From: Paenibacillus castaneae
Lineage (GTDB): Bacteria > Bacillota > Bacilli > Paenibacillales > Paenibacillaceae
Assembly (NCBI RefSeq): GCF_002884445.1
Contig: NZ_KZ614144.1
Span: forward strand, 1,282,202 to 1,346,201
DNA length: 64,000 nucleotides
Direction: 5' to 3'
This document shows, one piece after another, positions 17,691 through 26,032 of this stretch. The translations under genes were made by a program, and so were the position numbers. Each line of letters starts with the position of its first letter. Position 1 is the stretch's first letter. Below the pieces are notes generated by a model. It was not told the DNA's origin, searched no databases, and saw nothing but the letters and a program-made list of their open reading frames with translations.

Positions 17691-18605
17691 ATGAAAAAGA
17701 CAAGAGTTGTAGTTATTGGTGTTGGAGCAGTAGGCTCCACGACGGCATATACGTTATTGCTTCGCAGCAGAATGGATGAGCTCGTTCTTATCGATGCGAA
17801 TGAAGGGAAGGCGGTAGGTGACGCGCTGGATATGAATCATGGCATGCCGTTTCTCGGGCAGACCAAGGTATGGGCAGGATCTTACGAGGATTGCAAAGGT
17901 GCTGATATCGTCATCATTACGGCAGGAGCAGCACAGAAGCCTGGCGAGCCGCGGCTTAATCTATTAAAGCGCAACATCGCTATTTATGAGAGCATCGTCT
18001 CTGAAGTGCTGAAATACAATGAGGACGGCATCCTGCTTATCGCAACGAATCCCGTCGATATTATGAGTTACTTCTGCTGGCAGAAATCAGGTTGGCCGAC
18101 GAATCGAGTTATAGGTTCCGGAACCATTCTCGACAGTGCGCGCTTCCGTTATCTGATTGGCGAGAAGCTGCAGCTGGATCCGCGCAGCGTTCATGCCCAC
18201 ATCATTGGAGAACATGGCGATTCTGAGCTTCCAGTATGGAGTCTAGCGAATGTGGCAGGATCCCAGCTTAACCTGACCGAGGAAGAACAGGCTGATATAT
18301 TCGTTCACACTAGAGATGCAGCCTATGAAATTATCGAAGCGAAGGGTGCGACTTACTATGCCATAGCGCTTGCGCTGGATCGCATTGTAACAGCTATTTT
18401 ACGCAATGAATCGGCCGTACTAAACGTATCAACGCTTGTTGAGAATTATCACGGCTTATCCGATGTTTATATGGGCGTACCTTGTGTTGTTGATCGTCAA
18501 GGAGTCAGGGAGGTGCTGGATATTCCGATTACAGAGGAAGAGAAGGCATTGCTGCATCGTTCGGCTAACAAGCTGAAGGAGCTTATTGAAACGATTTCGG
18601 TTTAA
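17691..18605 (+). CDS. ldh: L-lactate dehydrogenase
   Basis: A 304-residue NAD-dependent enzyme reducing pyruvate to L-lactate in fermentation. It shows the Rossmann motif GVGAVGSTTA (residues 9-18), the substrate-loop segment AGAAQKPGEPRL whose Gln is diagnostic of lactate rather than malate specificity, the Arg in DSARFRY, and the catalytic His in GEHGDSELPVWS. Length is slightly short for the family, at the C-terminus. It starts 2 bp after the transporter gene, in one transcription unit. Confidence 0.95.
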   Translation: MKKTRVVVIGVGAVGSTTAYTLLLRSRMDELVLIDANEGKAVGDALDMNHGMPFLGQTKVWAGSYEDCKGADIVIITAGAAQKPGEPRLNLLKRNIAIYESIVSEVLKYNEDGILLIATNPVDIMSYFCWQKSGWPTNRVIGSGTILDSARFRYLIGEKLQLDPRSVHAHIIGEHGDSELPVWSLANVAGSQLNLTEEEQADIFVHTRDAAYEIIEAKGATYYAIALALDRIVTAILRNESAVLNVSTLVENYHGLSDVYMGVPCVVDRQGVREVLDIPITEEEKALLHRSANKLKELIETISV

Positions 18606-18665
18606 CCTTATTAATCTCTTGATTACAGAGTTTGAATCTCGTTCAAAAAAAAGGAGCGGATCATC

Positions 18666-19196
18666 ATGTTAATGGGCTGGGTAAGAGAAAATAAATATGC
18701 AGCAGGGTTGTTGCTTTTGCTACGCGTCTACTTGGGATGGGAATGGATGAGTGCAGGCTGGCATAAGCTAACTGGTGGATTTGATGCAAGTGGTTTCTTG
18801 AAAGGAGCAATTGGCAATCCGGTTGTAGACAAAGCGACGAATGAGCTTATTTATCCAACATTCACGGCATTCGTAGAGCATTTCGCTTTGCCAAACGCGA
18901 AAATTATTAATTTTATGATTCCACTAGGTGAATTTCTAGTAGGTCTGGGACTTATTATCGGGGCACTCACTACGATCGCTGCCTTCTTCGGACTTCTGAT
19001 GAACTTCATGTTTATGTTCGCAGGCACCGTATCGACTAACCCTTGGATGATCCTTATCGGAACGATCATCTTGGTTGCAGGCACAAACGCCGGTAAATTC
19101 GGATTAGATTACTTCGTCCTGCCGTACCTGCGCAAGCTATTCTTAAAATTCAGTAATAATGATACTACTGCAAGTGGCAAGACGGTTATTCGTTAG
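18666..19196 (+). CDS. DoxX-family membrane protein
   Basis: A 176-residue protein with about four membrane segments and typical DoxX features (RVYLGWEWMSAGWHKLTGG at the first helix, IPLGEFLVGLGLI, TNPWMILIGTIIL). DoxX/DoxD proteins are quinone-linked subunits in some archaea, but the bacterial relatives are of uncertain role in redox or thiol stress. AAAAGGAGCGG lies upstream of ATG 18666. It lies 60 bp after ldh and may share the anaerobic transcript. A strong terminator follows. Confidence 0.87.
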   Translation: MLMGWVRENKYAAGLLLLLRVYLGWEWMSAGWHKLTGGFDASGFLKGAIGNPVVDKATNELIYPTFTAFVEHFALPNAKIINFMIPLGEFLVGLGLIIGALTTIAAFFGLLMNFMFMFAGTVSTNPWMILIGTIILVAGTNAGKFGLDYFVLPYLRKLFLKFSNNDTTASGKTVIR

Positions 19197-19211
19197 ATTA
19201 GCTCATAGGCA

Positions 19212-19249
19212 AGCCCCTTTGCAAGCTTCATGGCAGAGGGGCTTTTTCT
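19212..19249 (+). terminator. Rho-independent terminator after the DoxX gene
   Basis: AGCCCCTTTGC (19212-19222) pairs with GCAGAGGGGCT (19233-19243), one G-U wobble, followed by TTTTTCT. Confidence 0.88.
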
Positions 19250-19271
19250 ATAAGCGTACTTGTTTCTTCTA

Positions 19272-19538
19272 TCATTTCTGTCTATCATAAATAATTCGCC
19301 GTACCCGATCTTCGCTTAAGCTGTAAAGATCTACTAACTGGCTAATAGTAAACCCGGACTTATATTTCTTAACGATCTCAGCGTTTCGTTCGTTTAACTC
19401 TTCACGAATTCCTGTAGCTTCTCCCCAAGTTTGCCGCTCTGTTTGTGGGATGTAGATGTGCTTGCCTCTGACATGCTTCTGAATTTCCTTGATCAAATGT
19501 TCAGGCAATATATCCTTGGCATTGACGTATTTTTTCAT
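19272..19538 (-). CDS. Small helix-turn-helix protein (CD3324/Mor-like family)
   Basis: An 88-residue protein. The N-terminus KYVNAKDILPEHLIKEIQKH and YIPQTERQTWGE are typical of the CD3324-type small regulators in Clostridia and Bacilli. The C-terminus SGFTISQLVDLYSLSEDRVR is a helix-turn-helix. Its ATG (19536-19538) overlaps the ribosome-site region at the end of the upstream acetyltransferase gene, whose stop lies 1 base before, so translation is coupled. Confidence 0.8.
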   Translation of the reverse strand: MKKYVNAKDILPEHLIKEIQKHVRGKHIYIPQTERQTWGEATGIREELNERNAEIVKKYKSGFTISQLVDLYSLSEDRVRRIIYDRQK

Positions 19539-19539
19539 A

Positions 19540-20475
19540 TCACACCTTTTTATATAAATGAATAGTACTCATATTTTCTATCCCAAAATCGTCAAAGCCT
19601 TCTCGAATCATAAGGGCAAAAATATTGAAGTCTTTCAAAGTGATTCGAGTAATGACGTGGCTAACCCCGAGCTGCTTCGTTGAAAGCAATGCGGCATGCA
19701 GCAGCCTCTGCATCTCTGACTTACTCCACTGAAATACAGGTCTGAAATACAGCGTAAATGCATAAGCACTAAGATTTTCTTGTTGGCTGCTGCTTTTCGG
19801 TTCTACATCGACATGATAGTAGGCCAATCCCATTATTTCATTCGTATGCTCATCACGTAAAGTTAGCAGGACACTTGCTGGGTCATCCATTCTTTCGGAG
19901 ATAAAGCTTTCACCATCATCTATTAATAACTTCTTGATAGCTTCATATTCATCACGGGACGGGAGCGTAATGTTGACATTATTGAAGTGCTCTGGTTCCA
20001 TCCAATCGTCGAGATGTAGCAAAATTTGCACATTAGAATATTCTTCTGATAGGAAGCCAAATTTCTCCCATAAGGAAATTTCACTATTTCTGATTTGGCC
20101 AAATTTGCTGAAAGTAAACTTGTAAAGCTTTTCTCCACCGTTCTTCCTTACGACTTCTATGCTTACCTCTATTAATTTGGTTAATACATCTTCGTAACCT
20201 TCGATACAGCCGAATATAATGTTTCCGTTCTTCGTTATTGGTGATAAAGAAACGCCCATAAACCCAATAATCTGACCATTTTGCTCCGCAAGAAAACCAT
20301 TCTTTAGGGAAACGTTTGAGAATTCCTCCTTAAGCTCATCGGTAGTGGTGCTTAACCCTTGAAAGGTGGGATCGGGATTAAATCTTTTTGCTGTATCATT
20401 CATCATTTGGTGCAAAAGTGTGAAATCATCCTGCAGCGTAATTTGCCGAACCAACCATTGTGGTTTTTCATCCAT
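19540..20475 (-). CDS. Tandem GNAT N-acetyltransferase
   Basis: A 311-residue protein with two GNAT-like halves. The N-terminal one (residues ~1-150) has the strand pattern FLAEQNGQIIGFMGVSL. The C-terminal one has LTLRDEHTNEIMGLAYYHVD followed by a degenerate acetyl-CoA loop. The substrate is unknown. It forms a two-gene unit with the small HTH gene downstream and is divergent from the LysR gene. Confidence 0.78.
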   Translation of the reverse strand: MDEKPQWLVRQITLQDDFTLLHQMMNDTAKRFNPDPTFQGLSTTTDELKEEFSNVSLKNGFLAEQNGQIIGFMGVSLSPITKNGNIIFGCIEGYEDVLTKLIEVSIEVVRKNGGEKLYKFTFSKFGQIRNSEISLWEKFGFLSEEYSNVQILLHLDDWMEPEHFNNVNITLPSRDEYEAIKKLLIDDGESFISERMDDPASVLLTLRDEHTNEIMGLAYYHVDVEPKSSSQQENLSAYAFTLYFRPVFQWSKSEMQRLLHAALLSTKQLGVSHVITRITLKDFNIFALMIREGFDDFGIENMSTIHLYKKV

Positions 20476-20694
20476 ATCCTATCACTCCCCATTTACGTTC
20501 TAATTACATTATCCCTAATAGTAACAATGATTTAAATGTTGAGTATTTGTATAAAATACTTCGCCATTAATTATCAGCTAACCTTTTCTCATACCGCATT
20601 GATGTTTGTTGACAGCGGCAGTTTAGTTTGTTATTTTTAAAATATTATAATCTTATTGGTTTAGTTGGTATTAGTTGTGCCGGAGGTGTTTCCA

Positions 20695-21597
20695 ATCAAC
20701 ATAGAGAATATAGAGGCATTCGTATACGTTATTCATTGCGGAAGCTTCAACAAAGCGGCAGACGCTTTGTATTTATCCCAGCCATCTGTTACGGCTCGTA
20801 TTAAATCGCTTGAGCATGAGCTGGATTGCAAGCTGTTTGACCGACAGGGAAAGCAGGTTCAAATAACAGAGGACGGCAAACGTTTTCTCCCCTACGCGCA
20901 GCAGCTGCTCCTTATCTATCAGAAGGGGAAGCTTCATATTAATCAGAAGAAATCGCTCCCGAATGAATTCCGAATCGGCTGTACGGTGTCGGTTTCTAAT
21001 TATATTATTCCAGATTTATTGCCACGCTTGAAACAGAAGTTTCCGAATACCCATTATAAGTTTGTGACAAGCACGACGGATGAGATCGTAGGCAAGGTGC
21101 TGAGCAAGGAGGTAGACATCGGGTTTGTTCGTAATGTGAATCATCCCAGCTTGCAATCCATTAAGTTCTATGAAGATCCCATAAGGCTTTATGTTTATGA
21201 GGAACATCCTTTTCTTCAAAATGAGAATATTACGATTAAAGAAATCGCCGAGCAGCCGCTCGTTTTTTTTGAATGCGGCTCATTAGATTGGCTTCGCATT
21301 CATCGGGTTTTTGAAACGCTCGACATACCGCCCAATATTCAAATACAGACGGATAATTCCGAAATGGCCAAGAAGCTGGTCATACAGAAAGCAGGTATTG
21401 GGTTTCTGCCCAATTTGTGCGCGCAGCAGGAAATACGGGAGGGTAAGCTTTACCCGATCCGAGTGCCGGGAACGGAGGGCATTTATCTACAAACAAATGT
21501 CATCTCGCATCATGGCGAGCACACCGAATTTCTTGAATCAATCATAGAAATTAATAAAAGCTTAGCCCATGAGAAGCAAAGCTTATCGGTAAAATGA
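20695..21597 (+). CDS. LysR-family regulator of the sulfur-compound locus (YtlI/AscR-like), probable ATC start
   Basis: About 300 residues. The N-terminal winged helix-turn-helix is typical LysR (NIENIEAFVYVIHCGSFNKA, LYLSQPSVTARIKSLE), followed by a periplasmic-binding-like effector domain. No ATG exists near the conserved start. The usual LysR N-terminus aligns with the ATC codon at 20695, which has GGAGGTG 6 bases upstream (20682-20688). In-frame GTG codons at 20677 and 20686 have no ribosome site. It sits directly upstream of the cystine-type transporter genes, as ytlI does for the B. subtilis ytmI operon. It probably activates them in response to a sulfur signal such as O-acetylserine. 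Confidence 0.85.
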   Translation: MNIENIEAFVYVIHCGSFNKAADALYLSQPSVTARIKSLEHELDCKLFDRQGKQVQITEDGKRFLPYAQQLLLIYQKGKLHINQKKSLPNEFRIGCTVSVSNYIIPDLLPRLKQKFPNTHYKFVTSTTDEIVGKVLSKEVDIGFVRNVNHPSLQSIKFYEDPIRLYVYEEHPFLQNENITIKEIAEQPLVFFECGSLDWLRIHRVFETLDIPPNIQIQTDNSEMAKKLVIQKAGIGFLPNLCAQQEIREGKLYPIRVPGTEGIYLQTNVISHHGEHTEFLESIIEINKSLAHEKQSLSVK

Positions 21598-21695
21598 AAG
21601 CTATTATAAATAATTTCTATTATGAAACGAGTCGTTCGCTATGATACATTTATATTGTCAGTAAAGCTGATCGGAATAGTTTAATTAATCGTAAT

Positions 21696-21730
21696 CGTCC
21701 GCTGCTCTTTCTGGAGCAGCGGACGTTTCC
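21696..21730 (+). terminator. Strong hairpin after the LysR gene
   Basis: CGTCCGCTGCTC (21696-21707) pairs perfectly over 12 bases with GAGCAGCGGACG (21714-21725), followed by TTTCC. It separates the regulator from the transporter promoter. Confidence 0.88.
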
Positions 21731-21766
21731 ATTTCACAAAACTTAATAAAAAAAGCTGATTTACAT

Positions 21767-21815
21767 ATAGAAAATCTCTATTAGCAAGAGCATTGACGGG
21801 GCTGGTAAGGGGATG
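21767..21815 (+). promoter_or_regulatory. Candidate LysR box and promoter for the transporter operon
   Basis: ATAGAAAATCTCTAT (21767-21781) is a dyad with the T-N11-A geometry of LysR-family sites. Twelve bases downstream lies a -35-like TTGACG (21793-21798). The -10 is poor, as expected for an activated promoter. The transporter ATG lies ~100 bp further on. Confidence 0.5.
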
Positions 21816-21898
21816 GTAAAGTGAATTCACCGTTAAATCTTACTTAACAGGTAGGAATTATAAGGTTTAAAAATCGGAATGAGTTGGGGGAATTGAAA

Positions 21899-22729
21899 AT
21901 GAAGAAAAGCCTTATGATATCGATTGCGTTAGTCCTTGCACTTACACTGGCGGGCTGCGGAAATAATGCGGATACGAATGTGAAGTCAGCAAGCGGAGAA
22001 ACATCCAAGACAGTCAAGAAAATTGTAGTAGGTACGGGAACACAATTTCCGAAAGTTTGCTTTATTGATGAGAACGGCAAGCTAACCGGATTTGACGTGG
22101 AGTTGGTGAAGGAAATTGACAATCGGCTTCCCGATTATGAATTCGATATCCAAACGCTTGAATTTACGAATTTGCTGTTAAGCTTGGAAACGAAAAAAAT
22201 TGATATGGTTGCGCATGAAATGGAGAAAAATCCGGAGCGTGAAGAGAAGTACCTATTCAATAAGGAGCCCTACGCCCACTGGAGAAATAAAATCGTAGTA
22301 GCCAAAGACAATGATTCCATTCAATCGCTTGATGATCTGAAAGGCAAGAAAGTACTGACTACAGCTACAAGCGCACAATCAACGATTCTCGAAAACTATA
22401 ACAAGGCCAATGCGAACGCCATAAAAATTGTTTACCAAAACGGCGGCGCAAACGACAGTGTTGCACAAGTGACGTCGGGACGCGCAGACGCCTTTCTATC
22501 CGCAGACTTTACGCTATCGCTAGTCGATACGAAGAATGAGCTAAAGACAGTAGGTCCAGCGCTTAGCGAAGCAGATATATTGTTCATGTTCCGTAAGAAT
22601 GATCCAGAGGGTCAGAAGCTTTCTGATGCAGTGGACGTGGCGATTAAAGAGCTGAAGGCTGATGGCACACTAGCTAAGCTAAGTGCCAAATGGCTGGGCG
22701 ATGACTTTACTTCCAAAGAAACGAAATAA
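21899..22729 (+). CDS. Amino-acid/cystine ABC transporter substrate-binding lipoprotein (TcyJ/TcyK-like)
   Basis: A 276-residue lipoprotein with the signal MKKSLMISIALVLALTLAGC (lipid-modified Cys20) and the family 3 solute-binding fold. It has GTQFPKVCFIDENGKLTGFD near the first strands, LETKKIDMVAHEM, and SGRADAFLSADFTLSL. The family binds cystine, S-substituted cysteines or polar amino acids. The start is ATG 21899 with TTGGGGGAATTG upstream. It is the first gene of a transporter operon with two permeases and an ATPase; only one binding protein is present where B. subtilis has two. Confidence 0.88.
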   Translation: MKKSLMISIALVLALTLAGCGNNADTNVKSASGETSKTVKKIVVGTGTQFPKVCFIDENGKLTGFDVELVKEIDNRLPDYEFDIQTLEFTNLLLSLETKKIDMVAHEMEKNPEREEKYLFNKEPYAHWRNKIVVAKDNDSIQSLDDLKGKKVLTTATSAQSTILENYNKANANAIKIVYQNGGANDSVAQVTSGRADAFLSADFTLSLVDTKNELKTVGPALSEADILFMFRKNDPEGQKLSDAVDVAIKELKADGTLAKLSAKWLGDDFTSKETK

Positions 22730-22756
22730 ACGTATGGTGAAAGGTGAGATGGCGGG

Positions 22757-23545
22757 ATGGGAGAACCAATTGATATCAGCTATGTGCTTGAATATCTAAT
22801 AAAGCTGCTGCCTACCTTGAGAATCACTCTCCTCATCGTGGTGAGCTCCATCGTAATCGGGCTGGGCGTCGGGTTTATCGTCGCCCTTCCCCAGCTCTAT
22901 AAGATTCCGATTCTACGGCGATTTTCGCAAATCTATTTATCCTTTTTCCGAGGGACGCCGATTTTAATTCAGCTCTTTTTGTTTTATTACGGTCTGCCTG
23001 AAGTGCTGAAGCTTGTTCATATGGATGTGTCGAGAGTACCTGCCTTGTATTTCGTCATTTTAACTTATGCGCTGCATAGCGGGGCTTATTTGGCAGAAAT
23101 GATACGAGCCGCGGTTGGCGCTGTTGATCGCGGTCAGGTCGAAGCGGCTTATGCGGTTGGGATGACGGGCTTTCAAGCTTTTACGCGAATTGTGCTTCCT
23201 CAGGCGATTGCGATATCAATACCGGTATTTGCAAATTTGGTAATTGCGAACTTGAAGGATACCTCATTAGCCTTCTCGCTCGGAATTATGGAGTTGACGG
23301 GAAAGTCGCAGACGCTTGCCGTGATGTCCAGACATTTTGTAGAAACGTATATTTCGCTCGCTCTCATCTATTTTGTCATTAGTTTTGGACTCGAGCAGCT
23401 GTTCCATTTACTGGAGCGAAGAATGCAAAGGCATAATCGACGTGCTGCTACAGAAAAGAAGGAGCAAAGCAGCAAAAAGCTCAGATATCGCTGGTTATCT
23501 GCCGGAATAGGCTTTAGTAGAGGAGGAAGGGAGAATGAAGCTTGA
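22757..23545 (+). CDS. Amino-acid ABC transporter permease (TcyL-like)
   Basis: A 262-residue inner-membrane subunit of the His/Glu/Gln/Cys-type importer. It has about five membrane helices, the SFFRGTPILIQLFLFYYGLP segment, and the cytoplasmic EAA loop EAAYAVGMTGFQAFTRIVLPQ that docks on the ATPase. An unusual basic tail (HLLERRMQRHNRRAATEKK and on) extends the C-terminus by ~40 residues. Its end overlaps the next permease by 11 bp. Confidence 0.9.
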   Translation: MGEPIDISYVLEYLIKLLPTLRITLLIVVSSIVIGLGVGFIVALPQLYKIPILRRFSQIYLSFFRGTPILIQLFLFYYGLPEVLKLVHMDVSRVPALYFVILTYALHSGAYLAEMIRAAVGAVDRGQVEAAYAVGMTGFQAFTRIVLPQAIAISIPVFANLVIANLKDTSLAFSLGIMELTGKSQTLAVMSRHFVETYISLALIYFVISFGLEQLFHLLERRMQRHNRRAATEKKEQSSKKLRYRWLSAGIGFSRGGRENEA

Positions 23546-24245
23546 TTTCGGATTCATATGGACCGCTTTTGTTCAGCTGCTAACCGCTGTGCCTACAGCT
23601 TTGGCCATAACGGCTGTATCCGTATTTTGCGGGCTGCTTATCGGTACGGCAGTTGCCGTTATTAGATTGTATAAAATTCCGGTATTGTATCCAATCGCTA
23701 CTTCCTACGTCACGTTCATTCGTGGAACGCCAATGCTCACCCACTTATTGCTCATTTATTTCGGACTGCCAATCATCGTAGACAGCTTGGCTGAGGCACT
23801 TGGCTTATCATTTCGATCGGTATCCATACCGATGATCGGGTTTGCGTATATTTCTTTCTCTATCACGGCGGGTGCTTACATGTCAGAGGTCGTTAGATCA
23901 GGCTTGCTCGCGGTAAACCAAGGACAAATCGAAGCCGCATATTCCATTGGCATGACAACAACGCAAGCGACAAGGCGGATTGTATTGCCTCAAGCCTTCG
24001 CAGCCAGCTTGCCTAACTTATCGAATATGGTGATCGGCATGCTGCATGGGACTACGCTCGCCTTTACCGTATCGGTCGTCGATATTAACGCGAAAGCGCA
24101 AATTGTTGCGACAACGAACTGGAAGTTTTTCGAAGCTTACCTTGCTGCTGCTATTATTTTTTGGGGACTGACCATTATAATCGAGCGCCTGACCGCATTA
24201 GCCGAGAAGCGCTTCAACCTTTACAACCGAGGCGGTGTTTCATGA
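23535..24245 (+). CDS. Amino-acid ABC transporter permease (TcyM-like)
   Basis: A 236-residue second permease subunit, with [20 protein letters not shown] and the EAA loop [30 protein letters not shown] precedes ATG 23535 within the previous gene. It overlaps the ATPase start by 4 bp (ATGA). It forms a heterodimeric channel with the upstream permease. Confidence 0.9.
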   Translation: MKLDFGFIWTAFVQLLTAVPTALAITAVSVFCGLLIGTAVAVIRLYKIPVLYPIATSYVTFIRGTPMLTHLLLIYFGLPIIVDSLAEALGLSFRSVSIPMIGFAYISFSITAGAYMSEVVRSGLLAVNQGQIEAAYSIGMTTTQATRRIVLPQAFAASLPNLSNMVIGMLHGTTLAFTVSVVDINAKAQIVATTNWKFFEAYLAAAIIFWGLTIIIERLTALAEKRFNLYNRGGVS

Positions 24246-24994
24246 TTAAGCTGACTAAGATACGAAAGAGCTTCGGACGCAATGAGGTGTTGAAAGGAAT
24301 TGATCTTACAGTTGAGAAGGGCGAGGTTGTTGCAATACTGGGGCCAAGCGGCTCCGGCAAAACAACGCTTCTGCGCTGCATCAACTATTTGGAGAAGCCA
24401 AATGACGGCGTGATCTCCATTGATGATTTCACGGTCAACTGCAAACGTTCCGGCAAAAAGGATATTCATACCCTTCGCCAGAAATCGGCAATGGTATTCC
24501 AGCAATATAATCTATTTCGTCATAGGACTGCGCTTGAAAATGTGATGGAAGGTCTCATAATCGTGAAGAAAGAGCCGAAAGAGTCAGCCCGCAGCAGAAG
24601 CGTGGAGCTGCTGGAGAAGGTCGGGCTTGGCAATAAGCTCGATGCTTATCCGAGCGAGCTCTCCGGCGGTCAGCAGCAGCGGGTCGGTATCGCAAGAGCG
24701 CTGGCGCTTAATCCAGAGGTTATCCTGTTCGATGAGCCGACGTCAGCGCTTGATCCAGAGCTGGTCGGGGAAGTGCTTGCCGTTATTCGGAAAATAGCAA
24801 AGGAAGGCATCACGATGATTATCGTTACCCATGAGATGAGCTTTGCTCAGGACGTTGCCAGTCATGTTGTCTTTATGGATGAAGGCATTATCGTCGAGCA
24901 GGGTAATCCGCGTGATCTGTTTAGATCGCCAAAGGAAGAACGAACCAAACAATTTTTGAAACGGATCACCCCCGAAGGCATTTATTCCATCTAA
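24242..24994 (+). CDS. Amino-acid ABC transporter ATPase (TcyN-like)
   Basis: A 250-residue ATPase with Walker [10 protein letters not shown], the Q-loop VFQQYNLF, the signature [15 protein letters not shown], Walker [15 protein letters not shown] and switch His in IIVTHEMSF. It energises the importer formed with the two upstream permeases. The ATG at 24242 overlaps the permease stop (ATGA). A further upstream in-frame start would lie inside the permease gene without a ribosome site. Confidence 0.93.
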   Translation: MIKLTKIRKSFGRNEVLKGIDLTVEKGEVVAILGPSGSGKTTLLRCINYLEKPNDGVISIDDFTVNCKRSGKKDIHTLRQKSAMVFQQYNLFRHRTALENVMEGLIIVKKEPKESARSRSVELLEKVGLGNKLDAYPSELSGGQQQRVGIARALALNPEVILFDEPTSALDPELVGEVLAVIRKIAKEGITMIIVTHEMSFAQDVASHVVFMDEGIIVEQGNPRDLFRSPKEERTKQFLKRITPEGIYSI

Positions 24995-25021
24995 CGATAA
25001 ACGATAAAGGAGTGCAGCGTC

Positions 25022-26032
25022 ATGTCACTTAAATTTGGCATTTTGGATCAAAGTATTATTTTTCCCGGGCAAACTGCTTCAGAAGCACTCGGCAATACAG
25101 TTAAGCTGGCGCAGTTGGCTGAGACGCTTGGTTTTGAACGCTTCTGGGTGTCGGAGCATCACGATTCGCCGGGAATGGCAGGCTCCTCGCCGGAGGTACT
25201 GATTGCTTATTTGCTCGCGCAAACGAAATCGATACGAATAGGGTCGGGAGGCGTCATGCTTCAGCATTACAGCCCTTATAAAGTGGCAGAGAATTTCAAC
25301 GTGCTTGCTTCCTTGGCGCCGGGACGGGTTGAGCTCGGCATCGGACGTGCACCGGGCGGTCTGCCGCGGTCAACGAAGGCGCTGCAGAAGGGTGTAGCGG
25401 AATCTGCTGCTCTCGCAGAGAAGCTGACGGAGCTTGAGGGGCTGCTTCACGCGCCAACGGGAAATGAGCATCCGCTGCCAGGCCTCCAGGCAAGTCCCAT
25501 TCCCGTGCAACCAGCCGATATTTATTTGCTTGGCACGAGTATTTCCAGCGCAGAGCTGGCTGCTGAGAAGGGTTATCCCTATGCCTTTGCTTTATTTATT
25601 AACAATGACCCCGATACGGCACATAAAGCTTTGGAAGCTTACCGGACTCAGTTCAATAGAGAGCATGGAGCAGTGCCGAAGACCATTCTCGCCTTGTCCG
25701 TCATCGCCTCGGATTCAGAGGAAGAAGCGAATGCTTTGGCTGGACATTTCAAGAGCGTAAGAGTAACGCTCGCAAGCGGCAAAACAATAAATGTAGGATC
25801 ACTTGAGCAAGCGGAAGAATTCGCCAGACAAGCGGGCGAGACTTATACGGCAGAAGAGAGAGAGGCAGATATTACGCGCGGCACGAAGGAGACGGTGCGG
25901 AAGCGGCTGCTTGAAATACAAGAGCAATACGGCGTCGATGAGTTTATATTCACCACCATTGTGCCTGACTTTGCCAAACGCATTCGTTCATTCGAGCTAT
26001 TGAAGGAAGCGTTCGAGGAGGAATTGGTATGA
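25022..26032 (+). CDS. Luciferase-like flavin-dependent monooxygenase (YtmO/CmoO-like)
   Basis: A 336-residue LLM-class protein of the single-domain bacterial luciferase fold. Typical segments are GFERFWVSEHHDSPGMAGSS, RIGSGGVMLQHYSPYKVAEN and LAPGRVELGIGRAPGG. The family uses reduced FMN. In B. subtilis the equivalent gene ytmO (cmoO) lies immediately after tcyN in the operon for S-(2-succino)cysteine breakdown, and the same order is seen here. Its exact step is unsettled. GGAGTGCAGCG lies upstream of ATG 25022. The stop overlaps the next gene by 4 bp. Confidence 0.88.
   Translation: MSLKFGILDQSIIFPGQTASEALGNTVKLAQLAETLGFERFWVSEHHDSPGMAGSSPEVLIAYLLAQTKSIRIGSGGVMLQHYSPYKVAENFNVLASLAPGRVELGIGRAPGGLPRSTKALQKGVAESAALAEKLTELEGLLHAPTGNEHPLPGLQASPIPVQPADIYLLGTSISSAELAAEKGYPYAFALFINNDPDTAHKALEAYRTQFNREHGAVPKTILALSVIASDSEEEANALAGHFKSVRVTLASGKTINVGSLEQAEEFARQAGETYTAEEREADITRGTKETVRKRLLEIQEQYGVDEFIFTTIVPDFAKRIRSFELLKEAFEEELV

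Noticed and set aside
21598..21898. Possible riboswitch (S-box or T-box) before the transporter operon
   Set aside because: I could not find the conserved T-box or S-box core. The hairpin there reads as a plain terminator after the LysR gene.
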